Both the position numbers and the translations under genes were made by a program. The notes under the pieces were generated by a model. It saw nothing but the letters and a program-made list of their open reading frames with translations, had not been told where the DNA came from and ran no database searches. A DNA stretch of 45,236 nucleotides from positions 1 to 45,236 of the forward strand of contig JAFRXI010000026.1 in NCBI GenBank assembly GCA_017437755.1, in the 5' to 3' direction. Position 1 is the stretch's first letter. Every line of letters begins with the position of its first letter. Below are positions 28,417-37,055 of this stretch, piece after piece. The DNA comes from Bacteroidales bacterium (lineage in GTDB: Bacteria > Bacteroidota > Bacteroidia > Bacteroidales > UBA932).

Positions 28417-29148
28417 ATGGCAAAATACGCACTTGTAACCGGAGGAAGCCGCGGAATCGGCCGCGCAATCTGCATCAAACTGGCGGAGATGGGTTACTCC
28501 GTCATAATCAACTATGTGTCAAATGATTCTGCCGCAGAAGAAACCCTCGCTGCAGTGAGGGCGGCCGGTGCCTGGGGAGAACTCCTGAAATTCAACGTCG
28601 GTGAAACCTCCGCAGCGGCCGAAGCCCTGTCGGCCTGGCAGGAATCCCATCCCGACGACTTCATCGAAGTGCTGGTGAACAATGCCGGCATCCGCAGGGA
28701 CAACCTCCTGCTCTGGATGGAACCCGACGACTGGTTCAATGTCCTGCGCACCAATCTCGACAGCTTCTACAACGTCACAAGGCCGCTTCTCCAGTCCATG
28801 GCCATGCACCGCAGTGGACGGATCGTGAACATCGCGTCGCTTTCCGGCCTCAAGGGGCTTCCCGGCCAGACCAATTACTCGGCCGCAAAGGGAGGTCTCA
28901 TAGCCGCCACCAAGGCGCTCGCACAGGAAATGGCCCCGAGGGGCATTACGGTAAACGCGGTGGCCCCGGGTTTCATCCGCACGGAGATGACCGGAGAACT
29001 GGACGAAGACGCCCTCAAGAAGACAATTCCGGCAAAACGCTTCGGTTTTCCCGAGGAAGTTGCCGCTTTGGTAGGATTTTTGGTAAGTAAGGAGGCCGGA
29101 TATATAACAGGAGAAGTGATCTCCGTCAACGGAGGCCTCTACTCATAA
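28417..29148 (+). CDS. fabG: 3-oxoacyl-ACP reductase, SDR family (FabG-like)
   Basis: The 243-residue short-chain dehydrogenase reduces a beta-ketoacyl thioester with NADPH. Motifs are the cofactor-binding TGGSRGIG (8-15), NNAG (88-91), the catalytic S143 region, and YSAAKGG with Y154 and K158. It ends GEVISVNGGLYS, the standard FabG C-terminus. It starts an operon with the LolA-like gene 20 bp downstream. That link, rather than a standard fab cluster, hints at specialised lipid or polyene synthesis. Confidence 0.93.
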   Translation: MAKYALVTGGSRGIGRAICIKLAEMGYSVIINYVSNDSAAEETLAAVRAAGAWGELLKFNVGETSAAAEALSAWQESHPDDFIEVLVNNAGIRRDNLLLWMEPDDWFNVLRTNLDSFYNVTRPLLQSMAMHRSGRIVNIASLSGLKGLPGQTNYSAAKGGLIAATKALAQEMAPRGITVNAVAPGFIRTEMTGELDEDALKKTIPAKRFGFPEEVAALVGFLVSKEAGYITGEVISVNGGLYS

Positions 29149-29168
29149 CTCATAGAATTGAGACACAA

Positions 29169-29798
29169 ATGAAGAAATTGATTTCGGCACTTGCCGCACT
29201 GGCCGTCCTCGGCCTTTCCAACGCCCTTGCAGCCGACTCAGGCACCACCCTCGACAAGATTGAAAAGGCCTGCTCGGCCATAACCTCCACCCAGAGCCAT
29301 TTTGACCACAACCGCACCATAAAGGCATCGGGAAACACGGTCAAGATGGAGGGCATCCTCTATTACACCGCCCCCGGCAAGCTGGCAATGTACTACACCA
29401 ATCCTCCGCAGGACCTGATGATAATCAACGGCGACAGGTTCTACGTAAAGAGGGGCCAGGCCAATCCCAACACCTTTGACACCTCCAAGAACCCCACCAT
29501 GGCCGGGCTCAAGAATTCCCTGCTGTGGTGCATCCAGGGCAAGGTCCGCGAGGTTGCAAAGGCCAATAACGCCGACATAGCCATAATGGCCGACAACACC
29601 AGCTACATAGTCACGGTGACTGCCAGGGTAAAACCGGCAAGGGGCTACTCCAAGATAAGGGTGACCTACCGCAAGAGCGACTGCCTCCCGGTTGCGATGA
29701 CCATGGAAGACGTATCCGGGATAGTTAACGTTTACAGGATGTCCGACATCATCACCAAGCCGGCCGACGAGATTGTTTACAGGATCCCCGAACGATGA
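29169..29798 (+). CDS. LolA-like outer-membrane lipoprotein carrier protein
   Basis: The 209-residue protein has a signal peptide (to about residue 21, SNALA) and a LolA-fold pattern: TLDKIEKACSAITSTQSHFDHNRTIKASG, then EGILYYTAPGKLAMYYTNPPQDLMIINGDRF, a close match to the Bacteroidota LolA-like family. Such proteins carry lipidated or hydrophobic cargo across the periplasm. In aryl polyene-type clusters they are thought to move the product. Here it sits between fabG and a lipoprotein gene that it overlaps by ATGA (29795-29798). Confidence 0.87.
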   Translation: MKKLISALAALAVLGLSNALAADSGTTLDKIEKACSAITSTQSHFDHNRTIKASGNTVKMEGILYYTAPGKLAMYYTNPPQDLMIINGDRFYVKRGQANPNTFDTSKNPTMAGLKNSLLWCIQGKVREVAKANNADIAIMADNTSYIVTVTARVKPARGYSKIRVTYRKSDCLPVAMTMEDVSGIVNVYRMSDIITKPADEIVYRIPER

Positions 29799-30544
29799 AA
29801 GGACGAGTTGTAATTCTTGCCGCCATTGCATTGATGGCGGCTTCGTGCCTTGGGAAGAACACCTACTACAAGGCGACCAGCACCGAAATCGCCGATTTTG
29901 AATACACGGACCTGACCGTTCAGGATTTTGGTCAGGATTCACTCTATGTCCCCAAGGATGAAGCATTTGCAGGAGGCGGGTGCATGGCGTTCTTCAATAC
30001 CAAGAAGCAAGACGGCACCCTGGACGGCGGCTGCGCCCTCACGATCGGCTGCGACCCCAGACTCAGGGAGGGATATGTTCCCCTGAAGCCCTGGCTGGTG
30101 TTCCTTCCCAAGAAATCCGAGAAGGACAACACCCTGATGGTGCTTAAGTTTTCCGACAACATGCCGGAAAAGACGGCAATCTTCTTCGTTCCGAGCGAAA
30201 AGAGCACGGCCAGCCCTTCCATACTCCGCGTAAACAACTGTGTACAAATGGTTAACGCGGTCAGATTCGGGACCGGGCTCACCGGCGGGCCGTTTGTGAA
30301 GGACGACTGGGTGAAACTCACCATAAAAGGCCTCCTGAAAGGTAACGCAACCGGGTCGGCGGAAGTGGCCCTGGCCGACTTCAAGACCTATCAGGACTCG
30401 GTCGTCACCACTTGGACAAACGTGGACCTGTCCGGCCTGGGAGTCACAGACCAGCTTGAATTTGAACTGACCTCAAGCCGCACAGACATACCCCGGTACG
30501 TCTGCATGGACGATTTCCTTGTAAAACTGAACGTGGAATACTAG
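29795..30544 (+). CDS. Lipoprotein, DUF4465-like
   Basis: The 249-residue protein has a lipobox MAASC (Cys18) and a beta-sandwich-like mature domain with FEYTDLTVQDFGQD near the N-terminus and PRYVCMDDFLVKLNVEY at the end. That end pattern (..ALDDF.v) is the usual close of DUF4465 proteins, so I assign it there tentatively. Function is unknown; a binding role on the cell surface is possible. Its stop codon shares the tetranucleotide CTAG with the convergent rimM stop (30541-30544). Confidence 0.7.
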   Translation: MKGRVVILAAIALMAASCLGKNTYYKATSTEIADFEYTDLTVQDFGQDSLYVPKDEAFAGGGCMAFFNTKKQDGTLDGGCALTIGCDPRLREGYVPLKPWLVFLPKKSEKDNTLMVLKFSDNMPEKTAIFFVPSEKSTASPSILRVNNCVQMVNAVRFGTGLTGGPFVKDDWVKLTIKGLLKGNATGSAEVALADFKTYQDSVVTTWTNVDLSGLGVTDQLEFELTSSRTDIPRYVCMDDFLVKLNVEY

Positions 30545-31029
30545 ATTTCCAGCAGCCCGTCGGGGATGACCATCACCACGGTACGGGAATCTTCATCGAT
30601 TGACAGGACAAGCTCTTCCCTCAACGGAAGCATGGCTTGTCCTTTTTCCGTGTCCACATATATGCACGGATTGCCCGGAATGGGCTCGTAACCGGATACT
30701 GTTCCAACCTTGACGCCCACCTGCGAGAGGACCGTCCACCCCTCAAGGTTGTCGAGCGGATCCACGTCCTCATCGGGAGAGTCCAGGTAAATGGGCGAGC
30801 CGGCAAGCTCGTCGGCATCGGTCAGATTGTGTACGCCGGTGAGACGGACCAGGGCCCTGGAAGTGCCCCTCGGCACAAGGGACTCGATAAAAAAGGGAAC
30901 CGGCAGTCCATAGCATTCGATGAACACCGGTTCCGTAAGGTCGATATCGCCGGCACTCACGTTGGTAAGACCAATGAGGAGTTCCCCCTCGGTGCCGTTT
31001 GATTTCAGAACCCGGGCGACCTGCAGCAT
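30541..31029 (-). CDS. rimM: Ribosome maturation factor RimM
   Basis: The 162-residue protein assists 16S rRNA processing and 30S head assembly together with S19. It has the N-terminal RimM barrel (VARVLKSNGTEGELLIGL) and a C-terminal PRC-barrel (GWTVLSQVGVKVGTVSGYE to QAMLPLREELVLSID). It starts inside the rpsP stop (1-nt overlap), the usual rpsP-rimM order. The protein is on the short side for the family but complete. Confidence 0.94.
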   Translation of the reverse strand: MLQVARVLKSNGTEGELLIGLTNVSAGDIDLTEPVFIECYGLPVPFFIESLVPRGTSRALVRLTGVHNLTDADELAGSPIYLDSPDEDVDPLDNLEGWTVLSQVGVKVGTVSGYEPIPGNPCIYVDTEKGQAMLPLREELVLSIDEDSRTVVMVIPDGLLEI

Positions 31030-31565
31030 CAGGCCTCAGGATTCTCGGTGGCAGCTTCGGCGGCCTTTGCGGCCTCCTCGGCGGCAGCCCTTGCGGCTTC
31101 CTCTGCCTCGGCCTTCTTCTTGGCGATAGCCTCGGCCCTGGCCTCGTTGACCTTGGCCTCGGCGGCCTTGGCGGCCTTTGCCTTCTCGATGGCGGCGTTG
31201 CGGAGACCGGAAACCTTGGAAGCGATCTTGGCATCCTTCTCAACCTTCCATGCAGCGAACTTGGCGTCGGCCTGCTCCTGGGTGAGGGCTCCCTTTGCTA
31301 CACCTTCCTGGAGATGCTTGCGGAGGAGAACACCCTGATAGGAGAGGATCCTGCGGGTGGTAAGGGTGGGCTGGGCGCCCACGTTGAGCCATGCAAGAGC
31401 CCTGTCGGAATCAAGGATGATGGTTGCAGGGTCGGTGTTGGGGTTGTACGAACCGATCTGCTCGATGAAACGACCGTCGCGGGGCGAACGGGAATCAGCC
31501 ACAACAATGTGGAAGAATGCGAAATTCTTCTTTCCGTGGCGCTGTAAACGAATCTTAACAGCCAT
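31029..31565 (-). CDS. rpsP: 30S ribosomal protein S16 with long Ala/Lys/Glu tail
   Basis: The 178-residue protein carries the S16 core at residues 1 to about 85 ([39 protein letters not shown]). After it comes about 90 residues of low complexity rich in A, K and E ([20 protein letters not shown] and similar). The tail is characteristic of Bacteroidota S16, which is twice the length of the E. coli protein (82). It is co-transcribed with rimM from a consensus promoter. Confidence 0.97.
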   Translation of the reverse strand: MAVKIRLQRHGKKNFAFFHIVVADSRSPRDGRFIEQIGSYNPNTDPATIILDSDRALAWLNVGAQPTLTTRRILSYQGVLLRKHLQEGVAKGALTQEQADAKFAAWKVEKDAKIASKVSGLRNAAIEKAKAAKAAEAKVNEARAEAIAKKKAEAEEAARAAAEEAAKAAEAATENPEA

Positions 31566-31627
31566 TGTGAATCTGTTTGTTTATTTGTTATTGTATACTA
31601 AATACTTCCAACCCGTGGAAGCGGCTG

Positions 31628-31660
31628 CAAAGGTAGTGATAATTATTGATTGATGCAAAA
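31628..31660 (-). promoter_or_regulatory. Promoter of rpsP-rimM
   Basis: On the minus strand TTTTGC (31655-31660) is followed 19 nt later by TACCTTTG (31628-31635), a near-ideal -33/-7 pair. The mRNA leader is about 60 nt and A/T-rich. The divergent gene's box is 50 bp away. Confidence 0.75.
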
Positions 31661-31684
31661 CTTTTTATTTTCCCCGCTTTGTAG

Positions 31685-31692
31685 TATTTTTG
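31685..31692 (+). promoter_or_regulatory. -7 promoter box of hemerythrin-like gene
   Basis: TATTTTTG lies 19 nt before the ATG at 31712. No clear -33 TTG is seen in the A/T-rich sequence upstream. Confidence 0.55.
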
Positions 31693-31711
31693 GAGTCCAG
31701 TTTATCAAGCC

Positions 31712-32425
31712 ATGACACGAAAACCTTCGGGGCCTTCCAGGCCGCTATTTTCCGGAAAGATGAAGCTTTCCGACCTCATAGACCTCAATCCTGACCTCCT
31801 GGCCATCCTCGGGCGCACAGGCATCGGGCCCGGATTCGGAGAGGCCACGGTGGAAGAAGCATGCCTCGGTCGTGGACTCGACACCGACACCTTCCTCGAG
31901 GTATGCAGGGTATATACTTTCCGGGACTACGTCCCCTCTGCAGCGGCGCTCGAGAAGGTCAGGCCCTCCGACATCATCCGCTACCTGAAACTCTCCCACA
32001 ACTACTACGTGAGCACTGCCCTCACCTCGCTCAGGGACGCCATCAACAAGATGCTCATTTCCTGTGACGAGAAGCGCAAACGGGTGATATTCAGATTCTT
32101 CGAGGAATACGAGAAAGAGATGCTGAAGCACTTTGAATACGAGGAGGAACTGGTTTTCCCCTACGTTGGAGCACTCTCGTCAAAGGCTTCGGACATAGTC
32201 GTACCGCCGATGGAAAGGGAGTTCGAGCACAGCAGCATGGGCGAGAAGATCAACGACCTGAAGAACATCGTGCTGAAGTACCTCCCTGCAGGAAGCGACT
32301 CCGACACCGCCCTGGAAGTACTGCGGAGGCTGTACGACCTCTCGTCGGACATAGCCCGCCACACCTCCATAGAAGACAATATCTTGCTCCCGATAATAAA
32401 GAGGATGGAAAGCCATGGCGAGTAA
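31712..32425 (+). CDS. Hemerythrin-like di-iron protein (ScdA/RIC-like)
   Basis: The 237-residue protein has an N-terminal ScdA-N-type/DUF1858-like region (about 15-72, LSDLIDLNPDLLAILGRTGIGPGFG). A four-helix hemerythrin-like domain follows. The predicted iron ligands are in place: H96 (KLSHNYY), H140 and E144 (HFEYEEE), H173 (EHSSM), H217 and E221 (HTSIEDN). RIC proteins repair iron-sulfur clusters after nitrosative or oxidative damage. The classic N-terminal Cys pair of ScdA is not visible, so exact equivalence is uncertain. The next gene overlaps it by 11 bp. Confidence 0.88.
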   Translation: MTRKPSGPSRPLFSGKMKLSDLIDLNPDLLAILGRTGIGPGFGEATVEEACLGRGLDTDTFLEVCRVYTFRDYVPSAAALEKVRPSDIIRYLKLSHNYYVSTALTSLRDAINKMLISCDEKRKRVIFRFFEEYEKEMLKHFEYEEELVFPYVGALSSKASDIVVPPMEREFEHSSMGEKINDLKNIVLKYLPAGSDSDTALEVLRRLYDLSSDIARHTSIEDNILLPIIKRMESHGE

Positions 32426-33014
32426 GAAGAGTTTGTTCCTCATAATCCCCTCGATGATAGTGGCCAGGGGGCTTGAAGCCATCTTTTCCGAAGCGGGCGA
32501 ATTCCGGGTGGAGGGAATCCTGTCGGACCTTTCACGCACCGGTGAGAGCCGGCTTCTCAACGTGGATGCCGATGCCGTGATAATAGACCCTTCGGTCTTT
32601 GACAGCGGATCCCGTCCTGGCGGTCGGAACCTGCTTTCTTCCCTGAACCCGGCTCCGGTGGTAGCCATCGAAACCGTACTTTCAAGCGAGGAGGACCTCA
32701 AGCAGTACGATGCCGTCATAAACCTGTTCGACCCACCTTCCGCCATAATCCGCAAGGTCCGTTCTGCCATAGAATCCAGGCAGGAATCGCCGCGTACGGA
32801 AGGAGAGGAACTCTCCGCCAGGGAAAAGGAGATCCTCATCTGCGTGGCCAAGGGGATGCTGAACAAGGAAACAGCCGACCTGTATAACATTTCCATATAC
32901 ACCGTAATCACCCACCGCAAGAACATCACCCGTAAAACCGGCATCAAGACAGTGGCGGGACTTACGGTATACGCCCTCCTGAACAACCTCATCGACATGA
33001 ATTCGGTGGAATAA
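32415..33014 (+). CDS. LuxR-family regulator with degenerate receiver-like domain
   Basis: The 199-residue protein has a receiver-like N-terminus (about 5-115) and a C-terminal LuxR helix-turn-helix (about 131-190, LSAREKEILICVAKGMLNKETADLYNIS, then VITHRKNI). The acidic pair usual near the start of response regulators is replaced by IIPS. A possible phospho-acceptor D58 remains in VIIDPSV. It is translationally coupled to the hemerythrin-like gene, so it may be its regulator or respond to its redox state. This is inference. No histidine kinase is adjacent. Confidence 0.87.
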   Translation: MASKKSLFLIIPSMIVARGLEAIFSEAGEFRVEGILSDLSRTGESRLLNVDADAVIIDPSVFDSGSRPGGRNLLSSLNPAPVVAIETVLSSEEDLKQYDAVINLFDPPSAIIRKVRSAIESRQESPRTEGEELSAREKEILICVAKGMLNKETADLYNISIYTVITHRKNITRKTGIKTVAGLTVYALLNNLIDMNSVE

Positions 33015-33085
33015 TACCCACTAATTGGTATAGCCCGCCCATCGTTTCACAATATCTCGGGAGTTATTATTCCGGGAAAAACCGG

Positions 33086-33093
33086 TATTTTTG
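33086..33093 (+). promoter_or_regulatory. -7 promoter box of feoAB
   Basis: TATTTTTG lies 20 nt before the feoAB ATG. No -33 TTG and no clear Fur-type palindrome are seen in the 99-bp gap 33015-33113, so iron control cannot be claimed from sequence. Confidence 0.6.
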
Positions 33094-33113
33094 CACCGGC
33101 AAGAACAGACAGG

Positions 33114-35549
33114 ATGAAATTATCGGATCTCAAGACAGGTGAAAGAGGCGTTATCGTCAGGGTAGGCGGCCACGGAAGCTTCCGGAAGAGGCTCATCGAG
33201 ATGGGCTTCATACAGGGGAAGACCGTGAAGGTGGTGCTGAACGCTCCCCTCAAGGATCCTATCGAGTATGAGATAATCGGCTACAAGGTTTCACTCCGGA
33301 GGGACGAGGCCTCCAACATAGAGGTGGCCAGCGAGGAAGAGGCACGTGAAGCCCTGGTATCCGACGAACATCTCCAGGGTCTTCCCCAGGACCTGGAGGA
33401 AGAAGAGAGGCTTTCACGCGCACTCGAGCACCTTGCCGAGGAAAGGGGGCACGTGATCAGGGTGGCCCTGGTGGGAAACCCCAACTGCGGAAAGACCAGC
33501 CTCTTCAACATAGCTTCCGGCAGCCACGAGCACGTGGGGAACTACAGCGGAGTCACCGTGGATGCCAAGGAGGGACGGTTTTCCCACAACGGATACGACA
33601 TAATCCTGGTGGACCTGCCGGGGACCTATTCCCTGTCGGCATACAGCCCCGAGGAACTCTACGTGAGGAAAAACCTCATCGAGGCGATGCCCGACGTGGT
33701 TGTAAACGTGGTGGACGCATCCAACATCGAGCGGAACCTCTACCTTACCACCCAGGTCATAGACATGAATCTCAGGACCGTCATGGCCCTGAACATGTAC
33801 GACGAGCTCCGTTCCAGGGGCGACGCGGTAGATACCGCCCAGCTTGGCCGGCTCCTGGGAATTCCCGTCTGCCCTACCATAAGCCGCGACGGAAGGGGTA
33901 TACCGGAACTGTTCGACACCGTAATCAAGGTTTACGAAAACAGCGACCCCAACCTTGCCAGGCATATCCACATAAACCACGGTGCTGAGATTGAAAAGAG
34001 CATCGACAGGATAAAGCTCATCCTCCAGCAGGACGAGGGGATCCGCTCCAGGTATTCCACCAGATATCTGGCAATCAAGTACTTGGAAAACGACTCGGAC
34101 ATAAGGAAGGTGGTGGAAGCCCTCCCCTTTGCCGATGAGGTCCGCCGCGCCCGGGAAGAAGAGAGCCAGCGCATCAACAGCATCCTGGGCACCAGCCCGG
34201 AATCTGCGATAGTGGATGCCAAGTACGCCTTCATCCAGGGCGCGCTGGCCGAGACCTACGAGAAATACATTGAAGAAAAGCCCCGCCGCACCCTTACCGA
34301 CAGGCTTGACGCCGTGGTCACTAACCGGTGGCTGGCTTTTCCGATCTTCATAGCCATTCTTTACGTTGTGTTTTGGGCCACCTTCACCATAGGCCAGTAT
34401 CCGATGGACTGGATTGACTGGCTTATGGTCAAGGTCGGTGGTTTTGTGGGTTCTTTCATGAAGGAGGGATGGCTGAAGGACCTGATAGTGGACGGGGTGA
34501 TAGCAGGAGTCGGAAGCGTACTGGTTTTCCTGCCCAACATAATGATCCTGTACCTGTTCATCTCGCTGATGGAAGACAGCGGTTACATGGCCCGGGCGGC
34601 CTTCATCGTGGACAAGCTGATGCACAGGATCGGGCTGCACGGCAAGTCGTTCATCCCCATGGTGATGGGATTCGGATGCAACGTCCCAGCCATAATGGCC
34701 ACCCGCTCCATTGAGAGCCGGAAAAGCCGTCTCATCACGATAGCCATAATACCGTTCATGTCCTGCGCCGGAAGGCTGCCGATATTCGTGCTGCTTGCGG
34801 GAGCTTTCTTCCCGGAAAGCCCTGCGGCCGCCCTGCTGGGGATCTACGCCCTGGGGGTGATACTCGCAATCCTGTCGGCCCTTGTGCTGGCCCGCTTCGT
34901 AAAGGACGACGACCTTCCCTTTGTGATGGAACTGCCTCCTTACCGCGTCCCCACCGGAAAGGCCACCTGGCGCCATACCTGGGAAAAAGGGAAGCAGTAC
35001 CTTCAGAAGATGGCCACCACGATCCTTATATTCTCGGTGGTGATCTGGTTCCTGGGATACTTCCCCCGGAACAAGGAACTCGCAGAGGCCCGCACCCAAA
35101 CCCCTGAGCTTACGGAAAGAATTGATTCCCTGGCACTTGTGCAGCAGGAGAATTCCCTTATCGGAATGCTCGGGAAGGGCATCTCCCCGGCGCTGGATCC
35201 CCTTGGATTCGACTGGAGGATGGACGTGGGACTGCTTGCCGGCGTCGGGGCCAAGGAACTGGTGGTGAGCACTATGGGAGTCATGTATTCACAAGGCGGA
35301 AAGGCCCTGGAAGGAGAAGACCTTTCCCAGGACACCCAGCTCCAGAGCGCGCTCAAAGGCTCCGTATCAAAGTCTGCGGCCCTGGCCTTCATGGTCTTTG
35401 TACTGCTTTATTTCCCTTGCATCGCAACCTTCGTAGCCATCAAGAACGAAACCGGAAAGTGGCGCTGGGCGATACTCTGCGCGGTATACACGATAGTGGT
35501 CGCCTGGATAATGGCTTTCGCCGCCTACCATATCGGAATGCTTGTCTAG
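33114..35549 (+). CDS. feoB: Ferrous iron transporter, FeoA-FeoB fusion
   Basis: The 811-residue protein joins a FeoA SH3-like domain (about 1-75, MKLSDLKTGERGVIVRVGGH) to FeoB. The G domain has P-loop GNPNCGKTS (121-129) and DLPGTYSLSAYSPEE (G3). The membrane part carries the two gate regions, including GFGCNVPAIMATR and SCAGRLPIFVLLAGAF. The protein imports Fe2+ across the inner membrane. The FeoA-FeoB fusion is common in Bacteroidota. A terminator follows 18 bp after the stop. A long antisense open frame within it is a codon-bias shadow. Confidence 0.97.
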   Translation: MKLSDLKTGERGVIVRVGGHGSFRKRLIEMGFIQGKTVKVVLNAPLKDPIEYEIIGYKVSLRRDEASNIEVASEEEAREALVSDEHLQGLPQDLEEEERLSRALEHLAEERGHVIRVALVGNPNCGKTSLFNIASGSHEHVGNYSGVTVDAKEGRFSHNGYDIILVDLPGTYSLSAYSPEELYVRKNLIEAMPDVVVNVVDASNIERNLYLTTQVIDMNLRTVMALNMYDELRSRGDAVDTAQLGRLLGIPVCPTISRDGRGIPELFDTVIKVYENSDPNLARHIHINHGAEIEKSIDRIKLILQQDEGIRSRYSTRYLAIKYLENDSDIRKVVEALPFADEVRRAREEESQRINSILGTSPESAIVDAKYAFIQGALAETYEKYIEEKPRRTLTDRLDAVVTNRWLAFPIFIAILYVVFWATFTIGQYPMDWIDWLMVKVGGFVGSFMKEGWLKDLIVDGVIAGVGSVLVFLPNIMILYLFISLMEDSGYMARAAFIVDKLMHRIGLHGKSFIPMVMGFGCNVPAIMATRSIESRKSRLITIAIIPFMSCAGRLPIFVLLAGAFFPESPAAALLGIYALGVILAILSALVLARFVKDDDLPFVMELPPYRVPTGKATWRHTWEKGKQYLQKMATTILIFSVVIWFLGYFPRNKELAEARTQTPELTERIDSLALVQQENSLIGMLGKGISPALDPLGFDWRMDVGLLAGVGAKELVVSTMGVMYSQGGKALEGEDLSQDTQLQSALKGSVSKSAALAFMVFVLLYFPCIATFVAIKNETGKWRWAILCAVYTIVVAWIMAFAAYHIGMLV

Positions 35550-35567
35550 GGCGCATAAGGCATTAAG

Positions 35568-35591
35568 AATCGCCTGTTATGGCGATTTTTT
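35568..35591 (+). terminator. Intrinsic terminator of feoAB
   Basis: AATCGCC (35568-35574) pairs with GGCGATT (35581-35587), with a 6-nt loop and a six-T run. The promoter of the next gene starts only 2 bp after it. Confidence 0.85.
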
Positions 35592-35593
35592 GC

Positions 35594-35601
35594 TATCTTT
35601 G
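35594..35601 (+). promoter_or_regulatory. -7 promoter box of TPR-LuxR gene (leaderless candidate)
   Basis: TATCTTTG ends 5 nt before the ATG at 35607. The expected start site falls on or next to the ATG. It abuts the feoAB terminator. Confidence 0.7.
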
Positions 35602-35606
35602 GCTCC

Positions 35607-37025
35607 ATGAAGAACTTACTCCTCCTTCCGGCCGTCCTCCTGGCCATGACGCTGTCGCTGCAGGCCGCGCCTCCACCCCGCGACAATGCCCAAGCCGCCT
35701 TCGACAGGCTGGATTCGCTCTACGCCCAAGGCGATTTCAGAGAAGCCTATTCCTGCCATGCCGAAGTGGTTTCGCTTGTCAGGAAAAAAGCCCCTGACCT
35801 GCTGGCCGACTGCCTGAGCCTTTCCGGCGCCGTCTGCATGAGGGTTGGGGCATTTGAAGATGCCATCAAATTGCAGGAGGAGTGCTACGGCCTGGACCTT
35901 GCCTCCGGCGACAAGGCTGCCATCAGCTCATCCCTCAACAACCTGGCAGCCACTTATCTGGCGGCCGGGGACTACGACGCCGCGGAGGAAATGATATCCC
36001 GTGCGGTGGATTTTGCCCGTGAGGTCGGCGACGATGCAGCCCTGGCCATAAGGCTGGGCATGGCCGGCGACATAGTCCTGAAAAAGGGAGATGCCGCCAA
36101 GGCACTGGAGTACTCCACGGAAGCCTGGAACCTTGACAGGGAAGCAGGCAGGGAGGAAAAGGCGGCCGTGAGGCTTTCCCAGATGGGAGCCGCGAGGATT
36201 GAACTGGGGCAGAACGAAAAGGCCCTCGAGAATATCAGGGAAGCCGTGGAAATCTTCCTCCGCACCGGCAACAGCCACTCTCTTTCCGTCTGCTATAACC
36301 AGCTTGGTATCTTGTATCGGAACATGGGGAACAACCGCCTGGCAGCCAATTACTTCCGCATGGCGCTGGGGCTTTCCCAGAAGACCGGCAACCGCTTTGT
36401 GGAGCGCAAGATCCGCAAGGAACTTGCCGAGGTGCTCAAGGCCACCGACCCCAACACGGCGGTGGAACACCTCTCGCGGTACGTGAGCCTCACCGACAGC
36501 ATGTATACCGACCAGAGCGCCTCCCGCCTCAACGAATTCCGTATCAAATACGAGACAGCCGAACAGCAGCATGAGCTGGAACTGCGTGAGCAGCAGCTCC
36601 TTACCAGGAAGATTTCAATCATCCTGCTGTCGGCCCTCCTTGCAACGCTGCTGGTGGTAACCGTACTGCTCATCAGGAGCAACAGGCTCAGGAAGAAGAA
36701 CCTGGAGATGCTGAAAAAGGCCAACGAACTGAAAGACAGGATCCTCGCCCTCAGCGAGATGAAGTCGCAGGACTCCGGCGAAGCCATCCGTGAGATTGCC
36801 GGGGAAATCTCATCCATCGGGGCCGACAGCCCCATCCACCTGACCAGCCGTGAAAAGGAGGTTATCCGCTACTGCTGCGAGGGCCTGCTGTCAAAGGAAA
36901 TAGCCGACCGCATGGGTATTTCACAAAGGACGGTTGATACCCACAAGACCAACATTTTCCGCAAACTGGGCATCAATACCACCGTGGAACTCATCCGGTA
37001 CGCCCATAAAGCCGGAATCGTATAG
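35607..37025 (+). CDS. Membrane-bound TPR-LuxR transcriptional regulator
   Basis: The 472-residue protein has a signal-like N-terminus (1-21), a set of TPR helices (about 30-290, e.g. LGILYRNMGNNRLAANYFRMAL), a coiled-coil (about 305-335), one membrane segment (about 336-356), a second short coiled-coil (360-390) and a LuxR HTH (about 410-470, LTSREKEVIRYCCEGLLSKEIADRMGISQRTVDTHK). A periplasmic TPR sensor would thus signal directly to a cytoplasmic DNA-binding domain, a known Bacteroidota arrangement. The target is unknown. It is transcribed alone. Confidence 0.9.
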   Translation: MKNLLLLPAVLLAMTLSLQAAPPPRDNAQAAFDRLDSLYAQGDFREAYSCHAEVVSLVRKKAPDLLADCLSLSGAVCMRVGAFEDAIKLQEECYGLDLASGDKAAISSSLNNLAATYLAAGDYDAAEEMISRAVDFAREVGDDAALAIRLGMAGDIVLKKGDAAKALEYSTEAWNLDREAGREEKAAVRLSQMGAARIELGQNEKALENIREAVEIFLRTGNSHSLSVCYNQLGILYRNMGNNRLAANYFRMALGLSQKTGNRFVERKIRKELAEVLKATDPNTAVEHLSRYVSLTDSMYTDQSASRLNEFRIKYETAEQQHELELREQQLLTRKISIILLSALLATLLVVTVLLIRSNRLRKKNLEMLKKANELKDRILALSEMKSQDSGEAIREIAGEISSIGADSPIHLTSREKEVIRYCCEGLLSKEIADRMGISQRTVDTHKTNIFRKLGINTTVELIRYAHKAGIV

Positions 37026-37055
37026 AGGTCCGGCGTCAAAAAAACTCACAAAAAA

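Noticed and set aside
33015-33113. Fur box before feoAB
   Set aside because: I see no convincing 19-bp palindrome of the Fur type, only the promoter -7 box and a weak CCGG hairpin.
33414-35099. 561-codon open frame on the minus strand opposite feoB
   Set aside because: It is antisense to a certain gene, with a His/Gly/Pro-rich translation and no motif. It is a codon-bias shadow.
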